Source of the DNA: Mangifera indica
Lineage: Eukaryota; Streptophyta; Magnoliopsida; Sapindales; Anacardiaceae
Direction of reading: 5' to 3'
NCBI RefSeq assembly: GCF_011075055.1
Contig: NC_058146.1
Coordinates: 10,961,820-11,025,819 of the forward strand
Length of the DNA stretch: 64,000 nt
Positions 23,674-35,760 of this stretch are shown in pieces. The position numbers and the translations under genes are program-made. Below the pieces are notes generated by a model. The model was given only the letters and a program-made list of their open reading frames with translations. It ran no database searches and was not told the origin of the DNA. Every line of letters starts with the position of its first letter. Positions within the stretch are counted from its first letter, which is position 1.

Positions 23674-26664
23674 TGTCTTCTGGTTCAGTTCCTTGTTATT
23701 CTATTTGCAATTGTTATGCTGCTTCAACAATATGCAGATGCAAGAATCATCAACTATCCGGTAATATTTCTTATTCTTACTAGGGTGAATAAAAAATTCA
23801 AACAACTCCGTGTATATGTTAAATATAATATTTTCTGGCTATACTGCAAAACGTAATCTTATTTCCTTATCATTTGGATAATGTAAACTATTGTGTACCT
23901 TGAAATAGAGAATTTGAGATTATTTTAACTAGGGGTTTGAGCCAAATTGACACTAGCTCAATTGTCAGCTTGGCTCATTCAAGCTTGAAATAAATAATCA
24001 CGAATCAAGCTTGAGTCATGGGTATGTGATGCTATCAAGTTCAACTTTGAACTCAAACTATAAGAGTGTTCAATTAGTAGACTTGTCAGAAGTTTGCATA
24101 TATAGATAAAATAATATCGTTTTACCTAATTCAAAATGATGTCATTTTGCATTGCTTACATAATATAAGATTGAAGCAAAATAACGTCTTTTTGCTATAT
24201 AGCTGTAGTCAAAGCAATGTTTTCATTTTTCAAATTTATCAAAGTTATTTCGTTTTTAATGTGATGAATTTTTATAGTTTTACACCCTAATCTCTTTCTC
24301 AGACAGTCCTCCAAACGTCTCAAATCTTAGTTATTTACACTGTAATCATAGTTGACGTTATGTCTCCTATAAAGGTTAACCGATTTCTCCCATAAGTTTT
24401 TAGTTTTGACTCGGTAAGATTTCTTATTTATTTGTTTAATAAGAATGATTCTGTGAAATTGTTGGTTGTCATTTGTGACATTATTGTGAAGTGTTGTGGT
24501 TCTTCCTTCGATTATTGTTTTGGCCATTGTTGTCGGTCGTACCACAAAGCTTTCAGCTTTTGCACTTATTGAGCTCATAAAATACAATTTAAAAACCTAG
24601 AGGGTAATCGGATGTGCCCCTACTTTTAAGGTGGCTTGTGTCGAGATCCAGAAGGCAAGTTTAAAATGACCCATAAAAATTTTTAAATATTTTTAAAATT
24701 AAAAGAACTAATTTTTTACCATTTAATTTACAAATACGTTGATTGAAAAGGTGGGAGGGAGAGAATCAACAGTTAATGACGAGAGGTTGATCACTAAAGA
24801 TGAAGATTTGGAAACCCAAGTTGAATAAGGGTTAAACTGAGGTTTTTTAAAACTCTGGGGGGCAACTGTTTAAGACAAAAAAATGAGAGTTTGCAACTAA
24901 ATTTGGGGAGGGGAAGAGTTAGTTTTTTAAGCTAGAAAATATTAGGTTTGGGGGTAGAAATAAAAATTGCAAAACTTGAGATTAATTCAAAATATGAGTT
25001 CAAATAAAATTTTTAAGTAAAGATTTTATTTCTGACTGTAACAGTAAAATTTAATAGATAGATAAATACTTGGATTCATGGTTTACAAAATCGAACTAAA
25101 CCAGTCAAATTGTGAATCGATAGTTCAAATGGTTTCTAAAGATAAAAAACCTGTTTAATGGATGTTTATGGACTAGACTGCGACTGGACTGGCGGTTCAT
25201 TTTTGGTTCGCGGTCCAGTCCGGTTCAGCCGGCTTTGGTCCTCTATAATAAAAAATATAAATTAAAAAACCAAAAACACCTCTGCTCCAACCCTTTCTTT
25301 TGTATTGCCGATGTTCTTCTGACGCGTTGCTTCTTCTTCAACTTCGACTCTTCCTGCAGAAAGAGCTTTCAAATCTCAAAGTTTTATGTTCAATCACCGG
25401 CGGAGACACTCACCATGTGCCCTTCTTGTGAAAGGATTGGTGGCATTGCTGATAAGGCTCCATATTCAATGGCTAAATCCCTTTGCCCATTCGACCTGCC
25501 TGGCCCCTCTTCTTGTTGTTTGCTTTTATTATTTTGGTGATCCAACGAATCTTATCCAATCAATCAGATTTGAAGACATTTAGCAAATATTTAGCCACAT
25601 ATCTACGTTTTATTTTAATCATGAGATAATACATTTTTGGTCACATATTGACTTAGAAATGAAATCAAAGTTAAAACCTAGTACTTTGTTGATTTAATTA
25701 TTAAAAAATTATAATTTTATGCAATCTGAGTGCATATTTTGTGTATGTCTATAACTTTATTTTATAAACTAATAAGTGGACTCTACTGTAAATTTATATA
25801 TTTCATATTTATAAATTTGTAAACTAAAATAAATATATTTTACTATTATATATTATGAATTGTTCATATTCTTATACAAAATTGAAAATTCGATTTGATC
25901 AATTGGTTAAAATGGTCTAATCAATTTATCCAAAATCAAACCTCAAAATGGTTTATTATTCAGTTTGATTTTTAAATCTTTGTTTAAATTTTCAATAATT
26001 AGCAAGTGAATAATTGAGTTTACATCAAACCTAAGTGGAAAATACTCTTTTGGCCTTTGATGAATAAAATGTTATTGTCCAAAAAACTTTAGGGCTGACG
26101 ACATGCTTCGCTAAAACCTCAAACGAGACGTTTGACTTTGGAAATGTTTTATTATTAAAATTGAAAAACTATTTTGAAGATAAATTACTTTAAAGATTAT
26201 TGAGTAATCTTTTAATACCTAAATTAGATATAGTAATCAGATTAACTCTTATATTACCTGTCACATCATTATTAATAATAGAAAATTATCATAATTTTTT
26301 ATTACTTATAAACTAAATAAATTAATATAAATAATAAAAGATAGATAAATAATCTTTAATCCGCTCAACTAAACGCACCCAAGGAGTTTCATTGCATGAT
26401 CGAGACAAATTCCACCAAAATATTCTCAAAATTTATCAGTTATGGTCACCATTCACCCCATATCAAACGATATCATTTTCCTTTTCCAACCAGAATCATC
26501 AAATTTTTCGGGTTTTAAGAAGGTTAAAATTAAAAAGAAAAGAGGAAAATTGGGTGTACGGTGGCGTTGGAGGCCTCATGTGGCCGCTGCCAAGACTCCC
26601 GCAGGGTATGTGCATATTCCTACATTTTTGGAATGTTTAAATGTGGTCAGTGTTGTTTAGACAG
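23674..26664. other. Intergenic region between NLR pseudogene 1 and ABC1K copy 2
   Basis: Mostly AT-rich, without a supportable gene. A possible small 3' exon of the NLR sits at about 23,739-23,759 after atatgcag. Bases 23,930-24,070 carry gcttgag/ctcaagc-type words like the inverted-repeat-rich stretch at 2.6 kb. Bases 25,080-25,240 are a ggttc/gaacc-rich repeat-like segment. Readable frames at 25,235-25,583 and 26,392-26,660 match no family I know. The latter ends in a gtatgtg donor-like site at 26,608 and could be an unrelated first exon. Confidence 0.5.
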
Positions 26665-27896
26665 TTTCGTCAGACCATAGAGAAAGAGTTTGGTAAATCC
26701 ATCGACGATGTCTTCATGGATTTTTTCAGAACTCCTTTGGCAACAGCATCAGCAAGATCCTCCTACCATAATTGGTCGTATTAGCTATTAAATCAGTCAC
26801 TGCATTATGGGATTTTTATGTTTTACGCTATGCAAATTGCACAAGTCCACCGTGCCAAGCTGATTGATGGGCGGGATGTTGTTGTCAAAGTTCAATATCC
26901 GGGCATAAAGACAATTATCTTGGAGGTTTTATATGCTTTTGTTTATAAAATTTTGATGCTAAGTAAAAGTTGCAGTGATTAAATGGTTTTTAGGTATGGC
27001 CCAATTTTATAGGACCTGAAGGATGTAAAATACGTTGTCGACTGGATAGCTTGGGCAGACCCTGTATATAACTTCAATCCTGTTTTAGACGAGTGGTGCA
27101 GAGAAGCCCCAAAAGAACTTGACTTCAAACTTTCTTTTTTTCTATTTTTCTTTTTTCAACAAAAAGCGGCTGTTTTTTGTTCCTGCAAAATGTGATACGT
27201 GCATGAGTTTTGATAAGATAATTAGGGAATGTCCTTGCATTTACAATGTATGGATTAATTTTCTTGTTCAAAATGTGATATGTGCATGAGTTTTTTGTTA
27301 AAAGATTGCTTACTTATTTTTCTTATTGATGCTTGTTTTGTGTTTGTAGAAAATACTAGAACTGTGTATGCCAATCTTTACTGCAAAAACAAATGCGAAG
27401 ATAACAAGTCCGCCAATACAGTGGATGTTCTTGTTCCCGAAGTTATTCAGGCATGAATTTCTCTACTGATTCAAATTTAAAGTGCTGGGTCTGATTTGTA
27501 GAGTGAAAAGTCTGGAATATTTGTTTATGCTTTTATTATCGTAAGTTATGACAAAAATTTTAGAGAAGCAGAAAGCTTTTTTCCCAAAGAAAATAATTTC
27601 AAGTTTTATCACTAAATATAAAACTGTTATATTTCAGGCTTATTCTTTTAACAAATAGGCACATCTTTTTGTTGTAACTATTATGTAACATGTAGCATGG
27701 TATTTATGTAATGGAAAGGAGGGAGTTTTTTTATTTTGTGCTTTTAGTTTAGATTGGTGGTTGACCTAACTGGTATATTTGCGATACTTTGATCTACTGT
27801 TTACTTTGGAAGTTGACTTTCTTAGAATAGATAACACTGCCTTTTCATTTTCAAATGCTTAATATTCATCTTTTTTTTTTCTTTTTAAATTCTCAG

Positions 27897-28373
27897 TCAA
27901 CTGAATCTGTCCTCATGCTGGAGTATATGGATGGGAAACGTTTAAATGACTCTAAATCTCTGGAAGCTTGTGGTGTTGGCCAGCAGAAAATTGTCGAAGA
28001 AATTACACATGCATATGCCCACCAAATTTTTGTTGATGGATTTTTCAGTGGTGATCCTCATCCTGGTATTTGTTCTCACTTGATTTCTTTTATTTATCCT
28101 TTATCTCTTAAACAATATTTTTCACCTTCAGAATGAATTCTAATATTGGCACTACAATGAAAATTGGTTTTTTCTGATTACTAATATACCACTTGTTCTA
28201 CAGTCAATTCCTCTGACCTACTTCAATGCTTTCCTGGGTGTTTTAATGCAGGAAATTTCCTTGTTAGCAAGGAGGCTCCCCACCGTCCAATTTTGCTTGA
28301 TTTTGGGCTCACGAAGAAACTATCAAACTCAGTGAAACAAGCACTTGCAAAATTTTTGTTGGCTTGTGCAGAG
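27897..28373 (+). pseudogene. ABC1K catalytic-core exons (copy 2)
   Basis: Two exons carry the best-kept part of the kinase. The first encodes STESVLMLEYMDGKRLND and ends GFFSGDPHPG, the second NFLVSKE and PILLDFGLTKKL. Together they restore the family's D-P-H-P-G-N metal-binding loop and DFG. The intron between them (28,066-28,251) begins GT and ends AG. No stop is present in either, so decay here is slight. Confidence 0.85.
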
Positions 28374-29717
28374 GTTTGGCTGTTTGGGTCAAATTTTTTG
28401 TTATTTTTTTCATCATAAAAATTATATTATAAAGAACTTGTACAAATTTTAAAAATTATCTGATGACGCAATATATTGATTGTGTGAGTGTCTATGAGTT
28501 AATTGCTCTTGCATGAAAGACTCGTCTGTTCTTCTTAGCAATAATCTTTTACTTTCTCTCAACATTCATTAGTTTCATTAAATGGCTGAGGCTAGTCCTT
28601 CATTAGTTTATGTACTTAGCTTGTTAAGTATTTATCATAGTGCTACTAGCTTGATTTGATGGGGGAGAATATCCTTTTTTCAATATTTTTCATCAACTTT
28701 GTGAGTGGGATTTGTATATGAATTTTTTTAAATTTTATTATTTATCAGAATTTTAAATCTGAGTCCTTAGGAGTTTGAATTAACTAACCTTTGTTAGAGC
28801 TTGTCTTTCTGCTTTAGACATATCTTCAAAGTATTTCTCTTTACAAACTAAGAAATGAATATTTTTGTCTTTTTCATAGGGAGACCATGTAGCTCTTTTG
28901 TCTGCCATGGCAGAAATGGGACTTAAGCTGCGTCTAGACATGACTGAGCGCGCTATGGAGGTCACAACTCTATTCTTCCGTGAGTCCACGCCAGCAGATG
29001 AATCTCATGTATGTTTACACTACTCTAAGATTTTCTTCTCAACTGGGATTCTCCTTGTGTACATTAAATGAAGCTAATCTCTTTGTGTACAGAAAACCAG
29101 GGAAACCATAACTCAGGAAAAGGTAAGAAGCATGAAACATATACAGGAAAAGATGCAGTTTACCCAAAAAGAAATTAAACTCTTTGATCCTGTAAGGCCA
29201 TACCATCTCCCTTTTTCGGTATGTTTGTCTAAGACATTCATTAAAAATAAACGTTTATATTTTTATAACATAGTTAAACTCTTTGGTTCTAGTTTGATGC
29301 CTTCCCTGATGATTTTGTGATGTTTTCAAAAGTCCTTCCTCTTCTTAGAGGTATGGTGTAGAGGCCTTAATTGCTTATGTTTTTTTAACCAACTTTGCAT
29401 TTTTACCTCACTGTCTAACATTGTTCAGGTCTTCATCTATTATGAATGTTCGCATTGTATATCTGGATATTATGAGACCATTTGCTGAATCTGTTTTAGA
29501 AGGGTCAGTTCATTCTAAACTTGATATGTCATTTCATTACATTTGCTACTGTCATATATCTGACTACAGTGTAATTTAACTGCTTAGAAACATGAACAAG
29601 GGACCAGCAACAAATCCCCAGTGGATTTATGATTCTCTAACCCATTCTGAAGTGGAGGCCAAGTTGAGGGAATTCTTAGTTCAGTTGGGGAATGAGGACA
29701 AAATACTTGGAATTCAG

Positions 29718-32065
29718 GTCTGCATCAATTTTAATTTTTGCATGACAGCTTAATAACCTGAATGGTATCTTCCCAATTATTTCATTTTCAAAGCTTGTAA
29801 TATTTTTTTTGTTTACCTTCTATATCTTTCCCTTCCACTTCTAGGGTTGTTAGTTTTTTATTCTTGGGGTGTTGTAGTAGTCTCAGTTAACCGAGAATAA
29901 GTTGATTGAGCCCATTGACTTTTTTAGAAGCCTTCAATTTTTTTCATTTATTTAAAGTGTAACCAGTTTTTAGATGCAAAATAATAATAATAATAATGAT
30001 TATTATTATTAAATACAACCAATAAACAATGGCAACTAATTAATGCCTCTATCCCCTAGAGAATATTGGATGATCCAGTATCTGCAAATGTTGTTGATAT
30101 GATATAAGTTGTTGAGCTACTTTTTTTTTGGTATGGTGACATTTAATATGTTGCTGGAAATAGATTTGTAAGTAAATGCAGGACTTTGCATATAATAAAC
30201 CTGATTACCTGTATTGCTTTAGAAATAATAACACTTAATGGCTTGTAGAGCTAATCTCCAAGATCTTTAAATCATGAAAATCACCTACATTGCTGCTAAA
30301 CAAAGCAGGGAAGCAAAATTATGTGTTAGGATTCTAAGTGCAAGGTATTAGACTTGGATCACACAGTGGAAAGTATGAGCAACTATTGTGGGGTTTACAT
30401 GACCTTGGGCTCTCCCATCTCAATAGCCAATTTTTAAAATGTGATTCTTCTAAGGTTCATATCATTTGTGATGTATTCTCGGCCACTTCTCTAACTTTAG
30501 CTTCCAAGTCTCTATCAAATCTTCATTTGGCTCTAGCCACCATTGAGAATGAGGGAAAAGCTCCATGCAAGTCCAAAGAACCTTTGGACTCTCCAATTTG
30601 GCTCAACTTTACTTTTGGGTGCACTCTCGTTACTTGCATCCAAGGCCTTAATGAGATGAAAGCTTAAATGAGTCCAAGAAGCCAACTACAAGCCCACTTT
30701 GAAGCCCAAGTAGATGAGGCAGCCATCCATCACTTAAATTAGAGCCCAAGATGCCATGAAGCCTATTTAGTTGAATTGCAACTAAAAGGAAGCAAGTAAC
30801 TTTAGTTTGTGGATATAGTTCCACCTTTTAAGGAAAAGTTGTTCCCTTTTGTTAGTTTCTTCATTAATGTGGTATGACCTTAGTTTAAATGAATGGTTGA
30901 GCTTAAATGAAAGGCAAAGCTTCTATGTCAAATTAATGCTCAATTTTTGCCGTCACTTGCTCTTGTATATGAATTAGATTTTCACTTGTAAAAAGCTAGA
31001 CTTCTTTGATAATGAAATATTCAAGTAAAGTTTTGTAGCTTTTCTTTAGTTGCTTTTTCCTTTATCCAATTCATCTTAAAGGAAGAATTGGTGGTGGAAG
31101 ACCCCAAGGTTGGTGGAAATTTCCTTTATGCCTTGGTTAACTTTCTTGTTACCCTTGAAATCCAAAGTGTGAATGTGTGTTGTATGCCCGGATACTGTTC
31201 ACAGTGTGTAATTTTGCCATTTTCAGATTTTGCCATCAAACTTTGAAACAAGTTTTGAATGTCTTGTTGATTGAGTTGTGATTGCTATAATATACCATTA
31301 GAAAGCTCTTTGAATACCCTTTCCAATGATCTATCCTTTGTATGTTTTGGAGGTCATTTGATTGGTTAAATTGGAAAACAAAGTGCTGCTGTGCCATATG
31401 AACATTAATTTCCAGATTTGAGTTTGTGAATTGTTGCATTGCCTTGATGGATATGCACCAATTTGGTATCAGAGCTATCACCATATTTTCTAGTTGCAAT
31501 CGTGTGGTGTAGGTAGTGACATCGTCATTACAGTGTTCGTTCGGGACTAGTAGGGAGCCAACGCATAGCCAGCCCGCTTGGGCATCGGGCTGCGGAGCGT
31601 GATGGTATGTTAAGATCACAAGTGTAAGGTATGAGACTTAGATCCCACCTTGGAAAATATAGACAACTAGTATGGGGTTTATATAGTCTTGGGTTCTCCT
31701 ATCTCAATAACTAGATTTTAAAGTATGGTTCTTATAAGGTTCGTATCACCATACGCCTAGGTGGTTGGTAACATGGGTTACCTTGAGAGACTTACCTTTG
31801 TTGTAGACATGAACAAAACCTTAATCTACCCCTGTAAGATTAAAGTGGAGAGTGCTATAAATAATATGTTTATACTATTTTGATATCAAGAGAAAGTTTA
31901 ATAGGAATAGGCATTTATAGTGAATACTGAAGAAAAATATGTACAGTTTGTTGGATTATTAATGAGCTTATTTCTCTATTTTTGGATGCCAAAATATGAA
32001 AAAGCAAAATTGAAGCGACAATTATTCTCAATTTTTTATGAGATTTTCATTAAAGATGTCTTCAG
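29718..32065 (+). other. Enlarged intron of ABC1K copy 2
   Basis: Lies between the exon ending ILGIQ and the exon beginning VCAYKDG. Most of the length is due to an LTR element (30,323-31,748). The flanks are AT-rich with a small TAA/ATT microsatellite near 29,980-30,010. No gene is seen. Bases 31,858-32,065 match 1-207. Confidence 0.75.
30323..31748 (+). mobile_element. LTR element with tiny interior in an ABC1K intron
   Basis: A first LTR runs from TGTTAGGATTCTAAGTG (30,323) to about 31,460 (ending cacca). A perfect initiator-Met primer site TGGTATCAGAGC follows at 31,464-31,475. After only about 130 bp a second LTR starts with TGTTAAGATCACAAGTG (31,608) and is cut off near 31,748; its first 140 bp match 30,323-30,475. 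The ~140 bp interior has no coding potential, so it is a non-autonomous or internally deleted element. No target duplication could be identified. Confidence 0.78.
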
Positions 32066-32223
32066 GTTTGTGCGTACAAAGATGGTAGGGTGATTATAGA
32101 TACTGCTGCTGGAGTGCTTGGTAGATATGATCCTCGTCCTGTTCAGCCTGATAGTCTTTTTAATGGTCTTTCGGTAACAAAGGGCATTACAGCAGGATTG
32201 TTACACTCGCTTGTTGACAAAAG

Positions 32224-33663
32224 GTATGTTAATGTTCTTATGGGTACTATGCTTTATGTTTGTAAATCTGTATGCTTTGCTGAGCTAAAATTCTATTTGG
32301 CTGGTTATTTTATGTCCATTAATATCTATTCCCTGCAAATATACAATAGATAATCAGGTTTCTAACTTATGTTGTTGAGGTCTGGCTAGACATATTAGAG
32401 AAGTGTTTCTTTTTTTTTTTTTACAAGGCAAGATTTTCCGATGTTTTGGATGGTCCACTTAAACTGCATGACAAAGGACTTTGTTATACATAGCACTTAG
32501 TTCAATATGATCCGGTAGAATTAAATGTTGATATGGTTAGAGATTTACTTGCATGACCTTTTTTAAATTTTGGTGATTTTCCTCAGTTTTTTTCTTGGTC
32601 CCTTTTCAGAAACACAGAAAATATATTTTATTGAGGATCATGGTATTATTGTAATATAGCTGGACATAGTCCAAAATATTGATGCCTGGAGATAAATCTA
32701 TTTCTCTTCTTGAAAAAAAAGTACAGTTCTTTCCTGTAATTGAGTAAATGAAGAAAAGATGACTATGCAATATATATTACTTGAGAACTTCTTAACCAAT
32801 AGAGATATGCATTTGTAAATGTCATAACTAGCATCAAACCTTTGGTTTTCTTGTGATACACCTACTTCTTTTGTTTATTTAAGAAATTTAGAATTAAAAA
32901 AGTAAAATCATAAGATTTGGCTACCAAAGTGTCCTTCAACCTGAGTTTTATTGATTGGTTTTACACATTGTTACCCAATATTTCATGTTTTTAGGATTTT
33001 TTGTATAAAAATGCAAACTAATCCTTGATTCCAAAACAAAAAATTAGGGGTTAGCAAAATCGGTGGAGCATTAAAATTTTTAGGAAGATGACTTTGTCAT
33101 GTTTGTGAAACCTTGAAAGAATTACTTACCAAAAAAAAAAGATTTTAAGTTTCTAGTACATTTTATGTCATTCATCATGAGCAAAATAACCAAAATCTTT
33201 ATTTTCTTTATCCAATAGACTCTCTCTCATAGAACATGGATACCCCTCTATCGAAAATCTTAAGCTAGTAGGTAGGGAGGGGCTTGTTAACATTGATATT
33301 TATCCAATAGACTCTCTCTCATAGAACATGGATTTTCTTTTTCTTTTTTTCTAATCTAGTTGAAATGTAGGGATTTAAACTTTGCAACCTTTGGCAATGA
33401 TATTGTGTTAAGTTACCACTCTACCTAAAAGCTTAAGCTGGATATCAACATTGATATTTAATCCAATAAGCTCAAAGATGTGAGAGACCAACGATACATA
33501 CTTACAAAGCGAACTCAGATTATTCATTTTAGTTAGTGAAAGATGTACTAATAGTGTAGACTTCAGAGCTCCTTTCATTATATCACACTTAGTGTATTTT
33601 GAGATAATGAAATAATCCGGGTTTGAGATAATAAGATAATAAAAGGGATAGGTGTAATAATAG
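32224..33663 (+). other. Intron of ABC1K copy 2, with deletion junction
   Basis: Matches 366-1,219 with about 560 bp extra (32,500-33,060) that the left copy lacks. A ~60 bp segment (from ttatccaatagactctctc) is repeated at 33,208-33,240 and 33,301-33,331. Near 33,627 the sequence leaves the left-copy match and enters sequence leading to the last exon, so three exons present at 1,452-2,176 are missing here. Confidence 0.7.
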
Positions 33664-34302
33664 TTTTCTTCGACATCTTGTACGTTCGCCGTGCTGTCAT
33701 TCCTTCTTGTAATTTACATTGCTCAGCCCGTGCAGTCGCACGCTACTATGCAACTCTAGCTGATGGAGGAGAGATTCCAACCCCACATTCCTCTTTATCC
33801 AATCCACCGCTTGGCAGTCACCCTCACATCCCCAAATTTCCTTCACAAGAGAAGTCAAAAAACCAAAAGGTTAAAAAAACAAGGATGTGCCTTCTGCTTG
33901 AGAGAACAATACAAATAATAAGGGTAAAGATGCTAGTGGTGATGATAGCACTAGGCCCATAAATATGGGTGGCAAGATTTTTAATAACCCTCGAATCCAT
34001 GATGCGTTCCTGGGTGTGGGTGAATACGAGTATTTGGCCTTGCCAAATGGGCAATTTGGACTGGGGTTTAAGAGGAATAAAGCTGCTGATGGATCAATTA
34101 TCGGTTTCGGGCACTCAGGCATGGGTGGATCAACAGGTTTCTGTGGCATAAAAAACAGGTTTGCTATAGCAGTGTCATTGAATAAATCTCATATGGTGCT
34201 ACAACTACAAGAATCATGGAGTTGGTTTGTTCAGAGCTCAATATCCCACTGCCGGTGGAGTATAGTAAAGTCAAGGACTTTGACAAGCCTCTCACTCGCT
34301 GA
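33664..34302 (+). pseudogene. Last exon of ABC1K copy 2 (beta-lactamase C-terminus)
   Basis: Opens after an aataatag acceptor and reads FFDILYVRRAVIPSCN, HCSARAVARYYATLADGG and PPLGSHPHIPKF. After a one-base shift in an A-run it reads NPRIHDAFLGVGEYEYLALP, GFGHSGMGGSTGFC and IKNRFAIAVSLNK. After another shift it reads SYGATTTRIMELVCSELN and ends KPLTR-stop. The H-S-G-M-G-G motif corresponds to the KTG-like third box region of serine beta-lactamase folds. Two shifts and one TGA make this copy non-coding unless the assembly is wrong here. Confidence 0.85.
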
Positions 34303-35276
34303 AATTGAGTATCTCATATTCCCATTGTGTAAGTTCTATCCTCATCTTATATTGCTTCCACAAAAGCTAAATAAGTGTACATTTCAATCAAGTTATGATA
34401 TTGAATAAGAGAAAGTTGTCATTATTTTATCATCTGGGTCTGGTGGTTGGAATTCACAAGTTTAATTATTTAGTGATATACTGATATATCGGCAAAGCAT
34501 TGTTGGGTGATAATAGCTAAAGCAACCTTATTAACAAAATTGATCTCATTGCATCGTTGAAAGTTTTACCTGCTTGTTTCAACTTGGAGAAATGTTTGTC
34601 TTGTCGATTTGTTGTCGGAAGTGTTTTTGTAAGAGTTTTTTATCAGCTCCCTTGCTAAATCTTCTATCAGTATGCAATGTGATCAAGGATGTTTAAGGAA
34701 TTATTTGGTTTGTCAAGTTTTAGATGGAAAAAAATAATTTATTTTGTAATGACCTAGTGTTATAGAAAGGAAGAGAGAGAGAGAGAAATGGTTATGCTAT
34801 TGAGTAGTAAGATAGTTATTTGATAAAATTTTATATGAGAATATCCTATATTTACCATTCCTTTTCTTAAAGATGGATTTGAGTTAAGTTGACTCAAATT
34901 CAATTATTGACTCGATTTAAATAAGTTTGAAACGAACTTAGTTTAGCGAGTTTGAGCTCAAACTCAAACCTAAGAATTTTGTATTATCTAGCTTGAATTT
35001 GAATTTGAGCTTACGGGGTATTCGAATCGTCAAGCATATGAACATAAAAAATTTTGATATAAATTCATTAAAACAATGTCATTTTGGTCATTTTTAGTTC
35101 AATTTCAATATCAAACCAAATTTTGCACCCTTACCCCTAAACCCTTCATTTTTTACTGCATAATCTCAAGAAAAATTATAATGTAATTTCCAACTTAATT
35201 AATATATCTCTAATGTATCAAATTGCACAAAATGAACAAGTTAATTTTGAAAATAATTTTGTGGTGTCATGGAGGA
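34303..35276. other. Downstream flank of ABC1K copy 2
   Basis: Bases 34,303-34,590 are the gene's 3' flank, lost from the left copy. From 34,595 it matches 2,311 onward, including the GAGTTTGAGCTC-rich segment (one mismatch in the palindrome here). No gene is seen. Confidence 0.6.
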
Positions 35277-35760
35277 CTTAAAAGTCTCTTCGTATGGCCT
35301 AAATCAAACACCCAAATAGTGGCATGAGAAGTTTGATTATGCATTTCTTTGTGATGGTTTTTCTTCTATTGAAATACATAAATATGTTTATTCTAAACTA
35401 GTTGATGATGAATGTGTGATTATATGTTTTTACATATGTAGATGATATGCACATTTTTGGTACTAGTCTTTTGATAATACATAAAATTAAAGGATTTATA
35501 GCTTCTAACTTTGAGTGTTATTTTCGGTGTGAAATTAAAAGAAAGAATGATATGTTTGGACATTTTGATGTCACACTCAATTGAAGAAAAACCAAAGTGA
35601 TCTGATAGCTCAATATGATTATTCACATATTATTAGGAGATTAAAAAAATATACACAATTCTAAGTATGATCATTCAATCACAATGGTCAGACTAATGAA
35701 AGATGTAGCTGATTATAAGTATGTGATTTTTGATGAAAAGTGATAATTTACTTTATAAAT
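35277..35760 (+). mobile_element. Ty1-copia reverse transcriptase fragment (right copy)
   Basis: Same decayed RT as at 3,020-3,535, with a further small deletion near 35,553 that removes the MLSQEHYTE segment. Stops and shifts throughout. Not coding. Confidence 0.7.

Larger units (their letters stand above)
26665..34302 (+). pseudogene. ABC1 kinase/beta-lactamase fusion gene, copy 2 (broken)
   Basis: Exons: 26,665-26,751 (TIEKEFGKSIDDVFMDFF, PLATAS), 26,836-26,925 (IAQVHRA, VVVKVQYPGIK with the kinase lysine), 27,013-27,130 (VDWIAWADPVYNFNP), 27,350-27,450, 27,897-28,065 (LMLEYMDGKRL, ending DPHPG), 28,252-28,373 (NFLVSKE, LLDFGLTKKL with the DFG), 28,880-29,008, 29,093-29,191, 29,293-29,350, 29,429-29,503, 29,588-29,717, 32,066-32,223 (VCAYKDG, SVTK) and a last exon from ~33,664 to the stop at 34,300-34,302. 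ABC1 kinases are atypical kinases of mitochondria or plastids. Defects: no N-terminal exons, acceptor before IAQVHRA reads aa instead of ag, three middle beta-lactamase exons deleted (junction ~33,627), a one-base shift in an A-run near 33,876 with TGA soon after, and a second one-base shift near 34,187. Confidence 0.9.

Noticed and set aside
25235..25583. Possible small gene with overlapping frames of 65-101 codons
   Set aside because: No recognisable domain, two competing frames, and flanked by ggttc-rich repeat-like sequence; not supported as coding.
30338..30667. 109-codon plus-strand open frame
   Set aside because: Lies wholly inside the LTR of the intronic element and is not maintained in the second LTR.
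31236..31619. 127-codon minus-strand open frame
   Set aside because: It spans the end of an LTR, the primer site and interior of the element at 30,323-31,748; no family resemblance and antisense to the element.
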